Origin: Acidimicrobiales bacterium
GTDB lineage: Bacteria > Actinomycetota > Acidimicrobiia > Acidimicrobiales > MedAcidi-G1
Assembly: GCA_022452035.1 (NCBI GenBank)
Contig: JAKURV010000001.1
Coordinates: 121,521 to 185,520, forward strand
DNA: 64,000 bases
Reading direction: 5' to 3'
Position numbers and translations under genes: made by a program. The notes beneath the pieces were generated by a model. That model saw nothing but the letters and a program-made list of their open reading frames with translations. It had not been told where the DNA came from and did no database searches. Below are positions 34,161-42,771 of this stretch, one piece after another (position 1 is the stretch's first letter; every line of letters begins with the position of its first letter).

Positions 34161-34792
34161 GGGGCGCGGCGCTCCACCACCCAGCCGTCCTGCCCCCGGC
34201 GGTACCGGAGCCGGTCGTGGAGGCGGTCGGGTCGCCCTTGCCAGAATTCCACTGTGTCTGGGCGGACCCGGTAGCCCCCCCAGTGGTCGGGACGCTCCAC
34301 CTCCCGACTGGCCCAGCGCTCCTGTTGCTCGGCGAACGCCCTCTCTAGCGTCGCCCGGTCGGCGACCACGGCACTTTGGTCCGATGACCAGGCCCCCAGT
34401 TGGCTGCCCCGGGGGCGGGTGGTCCAGTAGCGGTCGGACTCCTCGTCGGTCAGCCGCTGGGCGTCGCCGACTACCCGTACCTGGCGACGCAACTCGGTCC
34501 AGCTAAAGGTCAGGGCGGCCCGGTGGGTGGCCTCCATCTCGGAGGCCTTGTCGCTCGTGTAGTTCGTGAACAGCACGAACCCCTGCTCGTCGACCTGTTT
34601 AAGCAACACGTTGCGGGCCGACGGTGAGCCGTCGGCGGCCACCGTGGACAGGACCATTGCGTTGGGTTCCCAGTAGCCGGCCGCCTCGACCTCGGCAAAC
34701 CACTGCTGGAACTGGGCGACCGGATCGTCAGCGAGATCGGCCTCTTCCAACCCGGCCATCTCGTAGGCCTCGCGTAATCGGCTCAGATCCAT
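34157..34792 (-). CDS. pdxH: Pyridoxamine 5'-phosphate oxidase
   Basis: It oxidises PNP and PMP to pyridoxal phosphate with FMN. The 211 residues from the ATG at 34792 contain MDLSRLREAYEMAGL, SARNVLLKQVDEQGFVLFTNY near 57 (FMN site), RGSQLGAWSSDQS near 128 and the C-terminal RLRYRRGQDGWVVERRAP signature. Length matches the family. A GTG at 34807 is a weaker alternative start. It converges with the poly-gamma-glutamate-hydrolase-like gene, and the stops share four bases. Confidence 0.95.
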   Translation of the reverse strand: MDLSRLREAYEMAGLEEADLADDPVAQFQQWFAEVEAAGYWEPNAMVLSTVAADGSPSARNVLLKQVDEQGFVLFTNYTSDKASEMEATHRAALTFSWTELRRQVRVVGDAQRLTDEESDRYWTTRPRGSQLGAWSSDQSAVVADRATLERAFAEQQERWASREVERPDHWGGYRVRPDTVEFWQGRPDRLHDRLRYRRGQDGWVVERRAP

Positions 34793-34868
34793 TCGGGCAG
34801 TCAACACGTCACCAACCGACCCGGCAAACACCCGAGACCCTCCTTGGCCTGGACCTAGGGTTCGCTCC

Positions 34869-35240
34869 ATGGCCCGGCCTCCACTCCTCCTCGTGGCGGT
34901 CGGCGGCACGATAGGGGCCGGGCTCCGGTGGGCGGTCCTGGAAGCGACGCCGGAGGCGGTGTTCCCGTGGCCGGTCCTGGTCGTCAACCTGGTGGGTTGT
35001 GCCCTGCTCGGTGCCCTCCTTGGGCCAGAGACCCCGCGCTCTACCCGACTGCTGGTCGGCACCGGTCTGTGTGGTGGCCTGACCACCTTCTCCACGTTCG
35101 CCGTGGAGGTGGCTCGACTCCTCCGGGCCGACGATGCCTCCACCGCCGTGGCCTACATGGTGGCCTCCGTGGTCGGAGGCTTGGCCGTGGCGATCACCGC
35201 TCGTGCCACCACCGGCTACCGGAGGACCACAGCGTGCTGA
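34869..35240 (+). CDS. crcB: Fluoride channel subunit CrcB/Fluc, first copy
   Basis: It exports fluoride through a dual-topology dimeric channel. The 123 residues with four helices have VGGTIGAGLRWAVLE near 10, VNLVGCALLGALLG near 39 and the family box GLCGGLTTFSTFAVE near 66. It overlaps the second copy by 7 bases, and such pairs form heterodimers in other actinobacteria. It is divergent from pdxH across 76 bases, where I see no fluoride riboswitch. Confidence 0.93.
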   Translation: MARPPLLLVAVGGTIGAGLRWAVLEATPEAVFPWPVLVVNLVGCALLGALLGPETPRSTRLLVGTGLCGGLTTFSTFAVEVARLLRADDASTAVAYMVASVVGGLAVAITARATTGYRRTTAC

Positions 35241-35563
35241 CGGTCCTCGGCTTCACAGCTCTGGCCGGGGCGGGGGCGGGGCTCCGCTTCCTGGCCACCG
35301 ACCGCTGGCCGGGCGGGCACCGGGGCACGTTGCTGGTGAACGTGGTTGGATCTCTGGCCCTCGGGTTGCTGGCCGGGGCCTCGGCACCGGTTCCGGTGGT
35401 CGTCGGTGTCGGTGGACTGGGTGCTCTCACCACCTTCTCGACGTTTGCCGCCGACACCCTCGACCTGGCGGCTAACCGGCCAGTGCGGGCCGTCGGACAC
35501 GTCTTGACCACCGTGGTGCTCGGCGTGGCCGCCGCGGCGACGGGCCTGGCCCTCGTATCCTGA
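35234..35563 (+). CDS. crcB: Fluoride channel subunit CrcB/Fluc, second copy
   Basis: The 109 residues with four short helices have AGAGAGLRFLATDRW near 12, LLVNVVGSLALGLLAG near 32 and GLGALTTFSTFAADTLDL near 61. The GTG start lies inside the end of the first copy, so translation is coupled. The two proteins differ enough to be a fixed heterodimer rather than a recent duplicate. It converges with serS across 20 bases without an obvious terminator. Confidence 0.92.
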   Translation: MLTVLGFTALAGAGAGLRFLATDRWPGGHRGTLLVNVVGSLALGLLAGASAPVPVVVGVGGLGALTTFSTFAADTLDLAANRPVRAVGHVLTTVVLGVAAAATGLALVS

Positions 35564-35583
35564 CCGGCTGGTGGTGGGCCGGT

Positions 35584-36864
35584 TCAGCCGATGTGGGTGA
35601 GGCCCCGCATGTAAGGCTGAAGTACCTCGGGCACGGCCACCCGACCGTCGGGTTGGCGGTGTGTCTCCACCACGCCGGCCCACACCCGGGGCACGGCCAG
35701 GCCGGAGCCGTTCAGGGTGTCCACCACCCGGGTGCCCTTCTCCTCGGTAGGCCGGTACCGCACGTTGGCCCGTCGGGCCTGGTAGTCGCTGAACCACGAC
35801 ACCGAGGACACCTCCAGCCACTGATCGACACCTGGGGCGTAGACCTCCAGGTCGAACGTTCGTGCTGACGAGCCGCCTAGGTCGCCGGCGCATAGGTCCA
35901 GCACCCGGTACGAGAGGCCCAGGTCGGTGATGGCCGCCTCGGCTCGAGCCAGAATGTCGGCGTGTACCTCCGGTGACTGCTCCCTGGTGGCGTAGGCCAG
36001 TAACTCGACCTTGTCGAACTCGTGGACCCGGAGCAGGCCCCGGGTGTCTCGACCCGCCGACCCGGCCTCGCGCCGGAAGCACGAGGTGTGGGCCATGAGC
36101 TTCATCGGCAGGTCGGCCTCGTTGAGCACCTCGTCACGACAGAACGAGGTGAGAGGAACCTCGGCCGTGGGGATGGCCCACAGGTCGTCTCGCTCCAGGT
36201 GGTAGGCGTCGTCGACGAACTTCGGGAGGTGCCCGGTCGATACCATCGTCTCCGTCTTGACCAGGCTGGGAGGGCGCATCTCCCGGTAGGCGTCGGCGTT
36301 GCGGTCCAGGCCGTACTGGATGAGCGCCCGGCACAGGGTGGCCCCCTGCCCGGTGTACATCACGAACATGGACCCGGAGAGCTTGGTGCCCCGTTCCACG
36401 TCCAAGATGCCCAGTTCCTCGCCGACCTCCCAGTGGGGGACCCGCTGGTGGTCCCCGTAGGCATCCTCATCCCAGTGTTCGTAGCGGACGACCACGTTGT
36501 CGGCCTCGCCCGCCCCGTTCGGACAGTCGTCGTCGGGGATGTTGGGGACTCGTAACAGGATCTCCCGGATCTCGTCGGCCAGCTCATCGGCCTCCGCGGC
36601 CAGAGCCTCCTCCTGCTCCCCTAGTTCCCGGCTCCGGGCCTGCAGGTTGACCGCCTCGTCGGCCCGACCGTCCCGGTGGAGGCCGCCGACCTCCTGGGAG
36701 ATGGTTTTTACCTCGTTACGCAGGCGGTCTCGTTCCTCGGCCAGGGCCCGCTGGCCGGCATCCAACTCCACTGCCCGGTCCAGCCCGGCGGTTTCCTCGC
36801 CCCGGCGGGCGATGGCCGCCTTGACGGCGTCGGGGTCGCTGCGTAGTAGCCGGATGTCGATCAC
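35584..36864 (-). CDS. serS: Seryl-tRNA synthetase
   Basis: It charges tRNA(Ser). The 426 residues begin MIDIRLLRSDPDAVKAAIARRG with the long antiparallel coiled coil (about residues 28-105) that recognises the tRNA long arm. The class II core follows, with HTSCFRREAGSAGRDTRGLLRVHEF (motif 2) near 250 and GSGLAVPRVWAGVVETHRQ (motif 3) near 385. The start is GTG at 36864. It lies 30 bases downstream of ctaG on the same strand and may end the oxidase-locus transcript. Confidence 0.97.
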   Translation of the reverse strand: MIDIRLLRSDPDAVKAAIARRGEETAGLDRAVELDAGQRALAEERDRLRNEVKTISQEVGGLHRDGRADEAVNLQARSRELGEQEEALAAEADELADEIREILLRVPNIPDDDCPNGAGEADNVVVRYEHWDEDAYGDHQRVPHWEVGEELGILDVERGTKLSGSMFVMYTGQGATLCRALIQYGLDRNADAYREMRPPSLVKTETMVSTGHLPKFVDDAYHLERDDLWAIPTAEVPLTSFCRDEVLNEADLPMKLMAHTSCFRREAGSAGRDTRGLLRVHEFDKVELLAYATREQSPEVHADILARAEAAITDLGLSYRVLDLCAGDLGGSSARTFDLEVYAPGVDQWLEVSSVSWFSDYQARRANVRYRPTEEKGTRVVDTLNGSGLAVPRVWAGVVETHRQPDGRVAVPEVLQPYMRGLTHIG

Positions 36865-36894
36865 GGAACCGAACCTAGCGGGGCCGTACCACGG

Positions 36895-37794
36895 CTACTC
36901 GACCGGTTGGGGTCCCGCCGACCGCTCCTGCAGGTCGACGTGTCGGCCCTCGGCTGGTCGCATCTGTTGGTTCTCGCGGTGGTGGATCCGCGAGTACCCG
37001 ATGAATTTCACCACGATGATTCCCCAAAGGTAGAAGCCCCCCAGCAGCTTCATGATGAGGCCGGCGGCCTGCTGGTCGGACTGGACGGTCACCCCCCAGA
37101 GCTCGAACCCGTCGTCGTAGTGCTTGTACACGGTTCCCTCGGCGAACGTCAGCCAGGCCGCCGGGATGGTGGGGATGACCGACATGAGGAACAGGTAGAG
37201 CATCTGGCCGGGAACCGAGATCCGCAGTTCCGGCAGCGGGGCCGCTACCGGGACCCACATCAGGAGGGCGGTGACGAACAGCGCCACGTGGACCGTGTAG
37301 TGGAAGGCCCCCGAGTCGAATGACCACTGGACCACGCCACTCCAGTGGGTGAGAGCCACCAGGCCGTTGAACAGCACCCCGGCCACCACCGGGTGGGCCA
37401 TGCGGCGCAGCACCCGGGAGCCGGTTCCGCCCTCCAGCACGAGAAGACGGGCCAGCCAGGCCGGCATGGCCAGCAGGAAGAGCGGCGGCACGATGAACGT
37501 AATCACCAGGTGTTGGACCATGTGTACCGCGTAGAGGTGCTCCTCTGCGATGTCGTGGACCGGCCAGTCGGCCGAGGCCAGCAGCAGGATCGTGGCCACC
37601 ACGAAGGCCCGGCGTTGGAAGGGTGTGGCTACGGGCTGCCCGGCCGGTACCACCCGGGGGCCGATGATCCGGCCAGCCCACCATCCGAGGGCCAGGATCG
37701 AGGCAACCAGCAACCAGACCTCGGGGTGGGCCTGCCACTGCCACGGATCGGTCGCCGCCACCATGGTCACCACCGGCCGGAACCCTGCCACCAC
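36895..37794 (-). CDS. ctaG: CtaG-type cytochrome c oxidase assembly protein (caa3_CtaG)
   Basis: The 299-residue protein with about seven helices contains HMVQHLVITFIVPPLFLLAMP near 90, AHPVVAGVLFNGLVALTHW near 133, and conserved His in HYTVHVALFVTALLMWVPV near 164. This is the caa3_CtaG family of Bacillus type, a membrane copper/oxidase assembly factor distinct from the periplasmic Cox11. A second start, at the GTG-to-ATG spacing of 10 codons, is possible. It closes the cox gene run, after cox4 and before serS. Confidence 0.88.
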   Translation of the reverse strand: MVAGFRPVVTMVAATDPWQWQAHPEVWLLVASILALGWWAGRIIGPRVVPAGQPVATPFQRRAFVVATILLLASADWPVHDIAEEHLYAVHMVQHLVITFIVPPLFLLAMPAWLARLLVLEGGTGSRVLRRMAHPVVAGVLFNGLVALTHWSGVVQWSFDSGAFHYTVHVALFVTALLMWVPVAAPLPELRISVPGQMLYLFLMSVIPTIPAAWLTFAEGTVYKHYDDGFELWGVTVQSDQQAAGLIMKLLGGFYLWGIIVVKFIGYSRIHHRENQQMRPAEGRHVDLQERSAGPQPVE

Positions 37795-37839
37795 CTCGAC
37801 CCCGACGAACTGGTCGCCGCCACCGGGCGACGGGTCACA

Positions 37840-38166
37840 TCAGCCCTTGTGCCAGAACTCGAAGACGGTAAGGAGAACGCCGTAGACGACCGTGGCCAGC
37901 ACCAGGCCGGTCACGAAGAACTTGGTGAACAGCGGGCTGTCGAACCGCAGGTGCATGAACCAGGCGGCGACGTAGAAGAACTTGTAAACCATCATCACCA
38001 TGAGCAGTGGGATCAGGACTTCACCGGGCATGTCGACGAAGTAGGTGCCAACTTCCAGCGCGGTGACGAACGCCAGGATGGCGGCGATCTGGATGTACTT
38101 GGCGTCCGAGGGGTGCTCGTGCCCCCCGTCGTGGCTGTCGACGTGCTCGGCGGCTGCGGTGCTCAT
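37840..38166 (-). CDS. Cytochrome c oxidase subunit IV (prokaryotic type)
   Basis: The 108 residues start MSTAAAEHVDSHDGGHEHP and carry three helices (IQIAAILAFVTALEVGTYF, VLIPLLMVMMVYKFFYVAAWFMH, FFVTGLVLATVVYGVLLTVF). The pattern AFVTALEVGTYF plus YVAAWFMHLRFD is that of prokaryotic COX4. It has no redox centre and stabilises the oxidase. The His-rich N-terminus is one of several in this locus. It lies 16 bases downstream of coxC. Confidence 0.9.
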   Translation of the reverse strand: MSTAAAEHVDSHDGGHEHPSDAKYIQIAAILAFVTALEVGTYFVDMPGEVLIPLLMVMMVYKFFYVAAWFMHLRFDSPLFTKFFVTGLVLATVVYGVLLTVFEFWHKG

Positions 38167-38182
38167 GGTCAGGGCTCCCAGA

Positions 38183-38770
38183 TCAGCTGGTGGGCGAGGG
38201 CACCAGGTAGATGACGGTGAAGATGAAGATCCACACCACGTCGACGAAGTGCCAGTACAGGCCGACGATCTCCACAGTCTCCGATCGTTCCCTGGTGAGC
38301 GTCCCACGGAGCGAGGAGATGAGCAGCGACATCAGCATGAGAATGCCCAGGCTCACGTGTACGCCGTGGAAGCCGGTCAGTGTGAAGAAGGCCGACGAGA
38401 ACGGGCTGGTTGTGTAGCCCAGTCCCTCTCGCACGAAGGTCGTGAACTCGTAGACCTGTCCGCCGATGAACAGCGAGCCGAGCAGGGCGGTGGTTAGGAG
38501 CCAGACTCGGTTGTTCCGGATGTCGCCTCGTTGAAGGGCGGCCAGGGCCAGCACCATGGTCAAAGAGCTCATGAGCAACACGAAAGAGCTGACTGACGTG
38601 AACGGGATGTCGAAGATGTCGCCCGGAGCCGGACCGTCGCCGAACCGGCTCCGGTAGATCAGGTAGGTCGAGATCAGGCCGCCGAACAGCAGGCACTCTG
38701 AGCCCAGGAACACCCACATCAGCAGCTTGTTGTTGGACAGGCCGGTACCCGTTCCGTGGCCGTGCGACAC
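38183..38770 (-). CDS. ctaE: Cytochrome c oxidase subunit III
   Basis: The 195 residues from a GTG at 38770 (a TTG at 38788 also possible) start VSHGHGTGTGLSNNKLLMWVFLGSE, a His-rich N-terminus. They carry about five helices with MWVFLGSECLLFGGL, FTLTGFHGVHVSLGILMLMSLL and GLYWHFVDVVWIFIFTVIYL near the C-terminus, the last being the classic COX3 WHFVD signature. Subunit III protects the proton-uptake path and supports turnover. It begins within 11 bases of the coxA stop. Confidence 0.94.
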   Translation of the reverse strand: MSHGHGTGTGLSNNKLLMWVFLGSECLLFGGLISTYLIYRSRFGDGPAPGDIFDIPFTSVSSFVLLMSSLTMVLALAALQRGDIRNNRVWLLTTALLGSLFIGGQVYEFTTFVREGLGYTTSPFSSAFFTLTGFHGVHVSLGILMLMSLLISSLRGTLTRERSETVEIVGLYWHFVDVVWIFIFTVIYLVPSPTS

Positions 38771-38780
38771 GGCGGCGGTG

Positions 38781-40766
38781 TCAGCCAACGGGGGCCTCCT
38801 CAGCGGTCTCCTCAGCCGGTGTGGCCCCCGACCCGCCGTCGACAAGTTCGTCGCCGCCGTGGTCGTGGTGGTGGCCGTGGGGGCCGTCCGGGTCGTCGAC
38901 TGGTTCAAAGCTCCAGCCGTAGATGGCCATCAGGATCAGCACGGCTCCTGGCACGCAAAGCCAAAGCGTGTATATGAGGCCGAGTCCCACGAAGGGCAGG
39001 CCAGCGGCCAGCACGACCGGCCAGTAGGAGGGTGAGGGAAGGTGGGTGTCGGTGGCCGACCCGTCTTGACAGACCTCCTCGGCGCTGGCCACCCGAACCA
39101 CCTTGCCGTTTTCGTCTTCGCCGTACTTGCGGTGCCAGAACTCGTCCAGTGCCTCGACCTGGATGTCGTCGTCGAAGTTGTGGACCGGTGTCGGGTTCGG
39201 GGTGAACCACTCCAGGCTGCGGGCGTCCCATGGGTCCAGCCCGACCGGGGGCTCGTGCCTGGCCCGGCGGGCCGACATCACCACGTTGACGATGAACGCC
39301 AGAACCCCGAGGGCGATGATGAAGGCTCCAATGGTGGCAAACATGTTCCAGAACTCGAAGCCAAAGCCCGGGCTGTAGGAGTCGATACGGCGGGACATGC
39401 CCTGCAGCCCCAGGATGTGCATCGGGCCGAAGGTCATGTTGAAGCCAACGAGCATCAGCCAGAAGTTCCACTTACCGAGCTTGTCGCTGAGCAGGTGGCC
39501 GAAGACCTTGGGCCACCAGAAGTAGAAGCCGGCAAAGATGCCCAGGAGGGCACCGCCGAAGATCACGTAGTGGAAGTGGGCCACGATGTAGTAGGTGTCT
39601 GTCTGCTGGGTGTCGGCCGGGGCCAGTGAGTGGGTCACGCCGGACAGGCCGCCGATGGTGAACATCGAAACCACGCCGGAGGCGAAAAGCATCGGGGTGT
39701 TAAACCAGATCCGACCACCCCACATGGTGGCCAACCAGTTCAGGATCTTCACGCCAGTCGGCACGGCGATGAACATGGTCGACACCGAGAAGGCGGCCAC
39801 CGAGATCGGGCCGATCCCTGAGACGAACATGTGGTGTGCCCACACGCCCCAGCCCATGAAGCCAATGGCGATCCCCGAGAAGACCATGAACGGGTAGCCG
39901 AAGAGGGGCTTCCGGGAGAAGGTCGGGATGACCTCACTGATGATGCCGAAACTGGGCAGGATCAGGATGTACACCTCGGGGTGGCCGAAGATCCAGAACA
40001 GGTGCTGCCAGAGCAGGGGATCGGCACCCATCTCCGGGTTGAAGAAGTTAGACCCGAAGTTGCGGTCGAACATGAGCAGGAACAGCGCCACGGTGATCAC
40101 CGGAACGGCGAAGAGCAAGAGGAACTGCACGACCAGGATCATCCAGGTGAATACCGGCATCTTGAACAGCGTCATACCGGGAGCCCGCATATTGAGCACG
40201 GTCACGATCAGGTTCATGGCCGAAATCAGCGAGGCGATGCCTGTGATCTGCAGGCCAATGGCGTAGAAGTCCATGCCCTTGCCCGGCGAGAAGACCATCC
40301 CAGTGTTCGGGGCATAAGCGAACCAGCCGCCATCGGGTGCGTCGCCGAAGATCCACGACATGTTCAGGAACACCGCGCCGGCCAGAAAAATCCAGAACGA
40401 CAGAGCATTCAGCCTGGGAAAGGCGACGTCGCGGGCCCCGACCTGGAGCGGTAGGAGGTAGTTAGCGAAGGCGGCAGCCAGCGGCATGATCACCAGGAAG
40501 ACCATGGTCACACCGTGCATGGTGAACACCCGGTTGTAGGTGTCGGCACCCAAGACGGTGCCGTCTGGAGTGGCCAACTGCAGGCGGATCAGTAGAGCCT
40601 CAATGCCACCGATGATGAAGAACACCATGGCCGCCGCGCCGTAGAGGATGCCGATCTTCTTGTGGTCAATCGTGGTTACCCAGTCGCGCCAGCCGGTGTT
40701 GGCCTTCGGCCGGGTGTAGGCGCCGAGCGGCCGGGCCGGTGCTTCGAGTTCCATGGTTTCGGTCAT
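38781..40766 (-). CDS. ctaD: Cytochrome c oxidase subunit I, catalytic
   Basis: Subunit I holds low-spin heme a and the heme a3-CuB site and pumps protons. The 661 residues keep every ligand: heme a His84 (TMHG) and His399, CuB His262 (GHPEVY, with cross-link Tyr266), His311-His312 (AHHMF) and heme a3 His397 (HFHY). Beyond the normal 12-helix core, an extension of about 100 residues adds two helices (WPVVLAAGLPFVGLGLIYTL and CVPGAVLILMAIYG) and a GHHHDHGGDE tail. Translation is coupled to coxB by TAATG. Confidence 0.96.
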   Translation of the reverse strand: MTETMELEAPARPLGAYTRPKANTGWRDWVTTIDHKKIGILYGAAAMVFFIIGGIEALLIRLQLATPDGTVLGADTYNRVFTMHGVTMVFLVIMPLAAAFANYLLPLQVGARDVAFPRLNALSFWIFLAGAVFLNMSWIFGDAPDGGWFAYAPNTGMVFSPGKGMDFYAIGLQITGIASLISAMNLIVTVLNMRAPGMTLFKMPVFTWMILVVQFLLLFAVPVITVALFLLMFDRNFGSNFFNPEMGADPLLWQHLFWIFGHPEVYILILPSFGIISEVIPTFSRKPLFGYPFMVFSGIAIGFMGWGVWAHHMFVSGIGPISVAAFSVSTMFIAVPTGVKILNWLATMWGGRIWFNTPMLFASGVVSMFTIGGLSGVTHSLAPADTQQTDTYYIVAHFHYVIFGGALLGIFAGFYFWWPKVFGHLLSDKLGKWNFWLMLVGFNMTFGPMHILGLQGMSRRIDSYSPGFGFEFWNMFATIGAFIIALGVLAFIVNVVMSARRARHEPPVGLDPWDARSLEWFTPNPTPVHNFDDDIQVEALDEFWHRKYGEDENGKVVRVASAEEVCQDGSATDTHLPSPSYWPVVLAAGLPFVGLGLIYTLWLCVPGAVLILMAIYGWSFEPVDDPDGPHGHHHDHGGDELVDGGSGATPAEETAEEAPVG

Positions 40767-41965
40767 TACTCGACCTCCGTCGCGGCGATGATGTCGAGGG
40801 TGGGTGCCTCTCCCAGGGTCTGGAGGTACGCCACCACGTCATCAATCTGTCCCTCGCTGAGACCCATGGCCGGCATTCCCCGGCGACCCTCGGCGTAGGC
40901 GGGCTTCTCGGCCGGCGCGTTGCGCAGCCAGGCCTCAAGTTGGGGCCGGTTCAGGGTGCCGTCCGACTCGTACAGGTTGAAGATGCCCCCCGCGTAGGTG
41001 GTCCGGCTCATCAGGTGGGTCAGGTTCGGCGCCGCGTTGGCCACCAGGTCGGCGCCCCGACTGGTGTCGTCGTTGACGCCGTTCACCACGTGGCACCGGG
41101 CGCACTGGCCTTCGAAGACCTCTCGACCGCGCTGGGCCGCAGCCCTGTTCGGTTCAACCGCCGGACGCATCTGGCGATCCACCCAGGCCTGGAAGTCTGC
41201 CGGCTCCATGGCCACCGTCTGCATCCGCATCCGTGAGTGGCTCAGGCCACAGAACTCGGTGCACTGGCCGAAGTAGAGGCCCGGGACTTCGGCCTCAATT
41301 TTCCACGGCGAGACCCGACGGGGCACGGCGTCCCGTTTACCGTTCAGGGCCGGGATCCAGAAGCTGTGGATCACGTCACGGCTGGTAATCGACAGGCCGA
41401 TCTCCGATCCGGTTGGGATCACCATCTGGTTGGCCGTCACAATGTCGGCTGGCGGGAGGTTCCGGGGATCCGAGAGGTCCACACCGTCCAGGCCGTCGAA
41501 GTAGTAGCGAAACTCCCACCACCACTGCTGGCCCACGACCACAATCTCCGGATCCCACGAGGTGGCCGTGCCGTCCACGGCCACCTGGATATCCGTGCGG
41601 TCCGAGCTGTTCAGCTCGAAGTGGCTGATCAGTGCGAAAACGGCGATGACCGCCATGATCACGGCCGGTCCGATGGTCCAGCCAATCTCGACCCGGAAAT
41701 TGCCGTGGATCTGCTCGGGGAACTCGTCGGTGCTGTGATCGTCCCGGAACTTCCACCAGATGACCGCCGTGGCGCCGAAGATGATGACGAAAACGATGCC
41801 GGCCACCAGGAAGATCGGGTCGGACAGCGAGTCGATAGACCGGGAGATCGGACCCTGTGGCTCCAAGGTGTCCAGTGGGGCGTTGGACGCGCAGCCGCTG
41901 AGGGCCAGCACTGCACCTGAGGCGAGGGCGGCGAGCCACCCGGGATGTGGTCGCTTCGTGATCAA
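40766..41965 (-). CDS. ctaC: Cytochrome c oxidase subunit II with fused cytochrome c (caa3 type)
   Basis: Subunit II accepts electrons at CuA and passes them to heme a. The 399-residue lipoprotein (ALSGCAS, Cys25) has two helices, then a cupredoxin domain with CuA ligands His200, Cys235, Cys239 (QCTEFCGLSH), His243 and Met246, and W-W-W in QQWWWEF. The C-terminal cytochrome c domain has CARCH (Cys288, Cys291, His292) with a later Met (GMPAMG near 360). The fused heme c means the enzyme can take electrons without a separate soluble cytochrome c. It overlaps the upstream membrane protein by 4 bases. Confidence 0.96.
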   Translation of the reverse strand: MITKRPHPGWLAALASGAVLALSGCASNAPLDTLEPQGPISRSIDSLSDPIFLVAGIVFVIIFGATAVIWWKFRDDHSTDEFPEQIHGNFRVEIGWTIGPAVIMAVIAVFALISHFELNSSDRTDIQVAVDGTATSWDPEIVVVGQQWWWEFRYYFDGLDGVDLSDPRNLPPADIVTANQMVIPTGSEIGLSITSRDVIHSFWIPALNGKRDAVPRRVSPWKIEAEVPGLYFGQCTEFCGLSHSRMRMQTVAMEPADFQAWVDRQMRPAVEPNRAAAQRGREVFEGQCARCHVVNGVNDDTSRGADLVANAAPNLTHLMSRTTYAGGIFNLYESDGTLNRPQLEAWLRNAPAEKPAYAEGRRGMPAMGLSEGQIDDVVAYLQTLGEAPTLDIIAATEVE

Positions 41966-42756
41966 TGGTCCGTCTCGTGGTCGTGGGTGTCGTCGTGGTG
42001 TTCTCCCCCACCCTTGTGGTGGAACTCCCGCTCACCACTCACCGCGGCGATGATGCCGAACACGAGGACGGCCAGACAACCCACGAACAAGACGCCGCGC
42101 ACTGTGTTTCGGGGCAACTCGGGCCGCTTGCTGATCCACATGGCCGTGCCGAAGATGGCTAGACCGATCACGGTCGCTACGGCGACGGCACCGGTGACCG
42201 ACGAGGTCAGAAATATCCGTGACACGGCCACCACGAGGATGCCGATACCCACAGCCCCCAGAACAGGGATCTCGATCGGTCGCATCAAGTTCTCCCGTGC
42301 GTCAGCGTTAACCGACGCATCGTCTGAGACCTTCTCCGACCAGTTGGTCATCGTCCACTCGACAGCCACCGCTACGAGGAGGCACAGGCCGATGACGAAG
42401 ATCGCCGGATGGACCACCAAGCCCACCCCGACGGCACCGAGGCCGAGGGCCCCAAACACCGGCCACAGCGAGTTGCCGACCACCGCCTGAGCGGGTGGCG
42501 CCTCCTCTAGGCCAAGGAAGTCGGCCTGGGCCTCGGCGTCGGCGTCGCGGAAGGCCACGGCGACCAGGCCCAGGAGGGCCAGCACTCCGGCTCCCGTGAC
42601 CAGGATGGTGTAGGACACGTGGTTTCCGACGCCGCCCTTCCATCCCAAGGACAGTGGCCCGGTCTCGGTGGCCCCGGAGGTGTAGCCGGCAAATACGGCA
42701 GCCAGAACGGCGCCGAGAAAGAACCCAAACCAGAGTTTGAAACCCGTGGTGAGCAT
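41962..42756 (-). CDS. Oxidase-locus membrane protein with His-rich C-terminal tail
   Basis: I do not recognise a named family. The 264 residues have about seven helices, including FKLWFGFFLGAVLAAVFAGY at the N-terminus and GVLFVGCLAVLVFGIIAAVSG at the end. The final 22 residues carry nine His among acidic residues (REFHHKGGGEHHDDTHDHE), a likely metal-binding tail. An acidic loop lies near 70-85. Stop-start overlap with coxB (ATGA) ties it to the oxidase. A copper-delivery or assembly role is plausible but unproven. Confidence 0.72.
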   Translation of the reverse strand: MLTTGFKLWFGFFLGAVLAAVFAGYTSGATETGPLSLGWKGGVGNHVSYTILVTGAGVLALLGLVAVAFRDADAEAQADFLGLEEAPPAQAVVGNSLWPVFGALGLGAVGVGLVVHPAIFVIGLCLLVAVAVEWTMTNWSEKVSDDASVNADARENLMRPIEIPVLGAVGIGILVVAVSRIFLTSSVTGAVAVATVIGLAIFGTAMWISKRPELPRNTVRGVLFVGCLAVLVFGIIAAVSGEREFHHKGGGEHHDDTHDHETDH

Positions 42757-42771
42757 GTCGGTCCCCTGCCG

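Noticed and set aside
34793..34868. Fluoride riboswitch before the crcB pair
   Set aside because: The 76-base gap lacks the conserved fluoride riboswitch segments and is mostly the pdxH upstream region.
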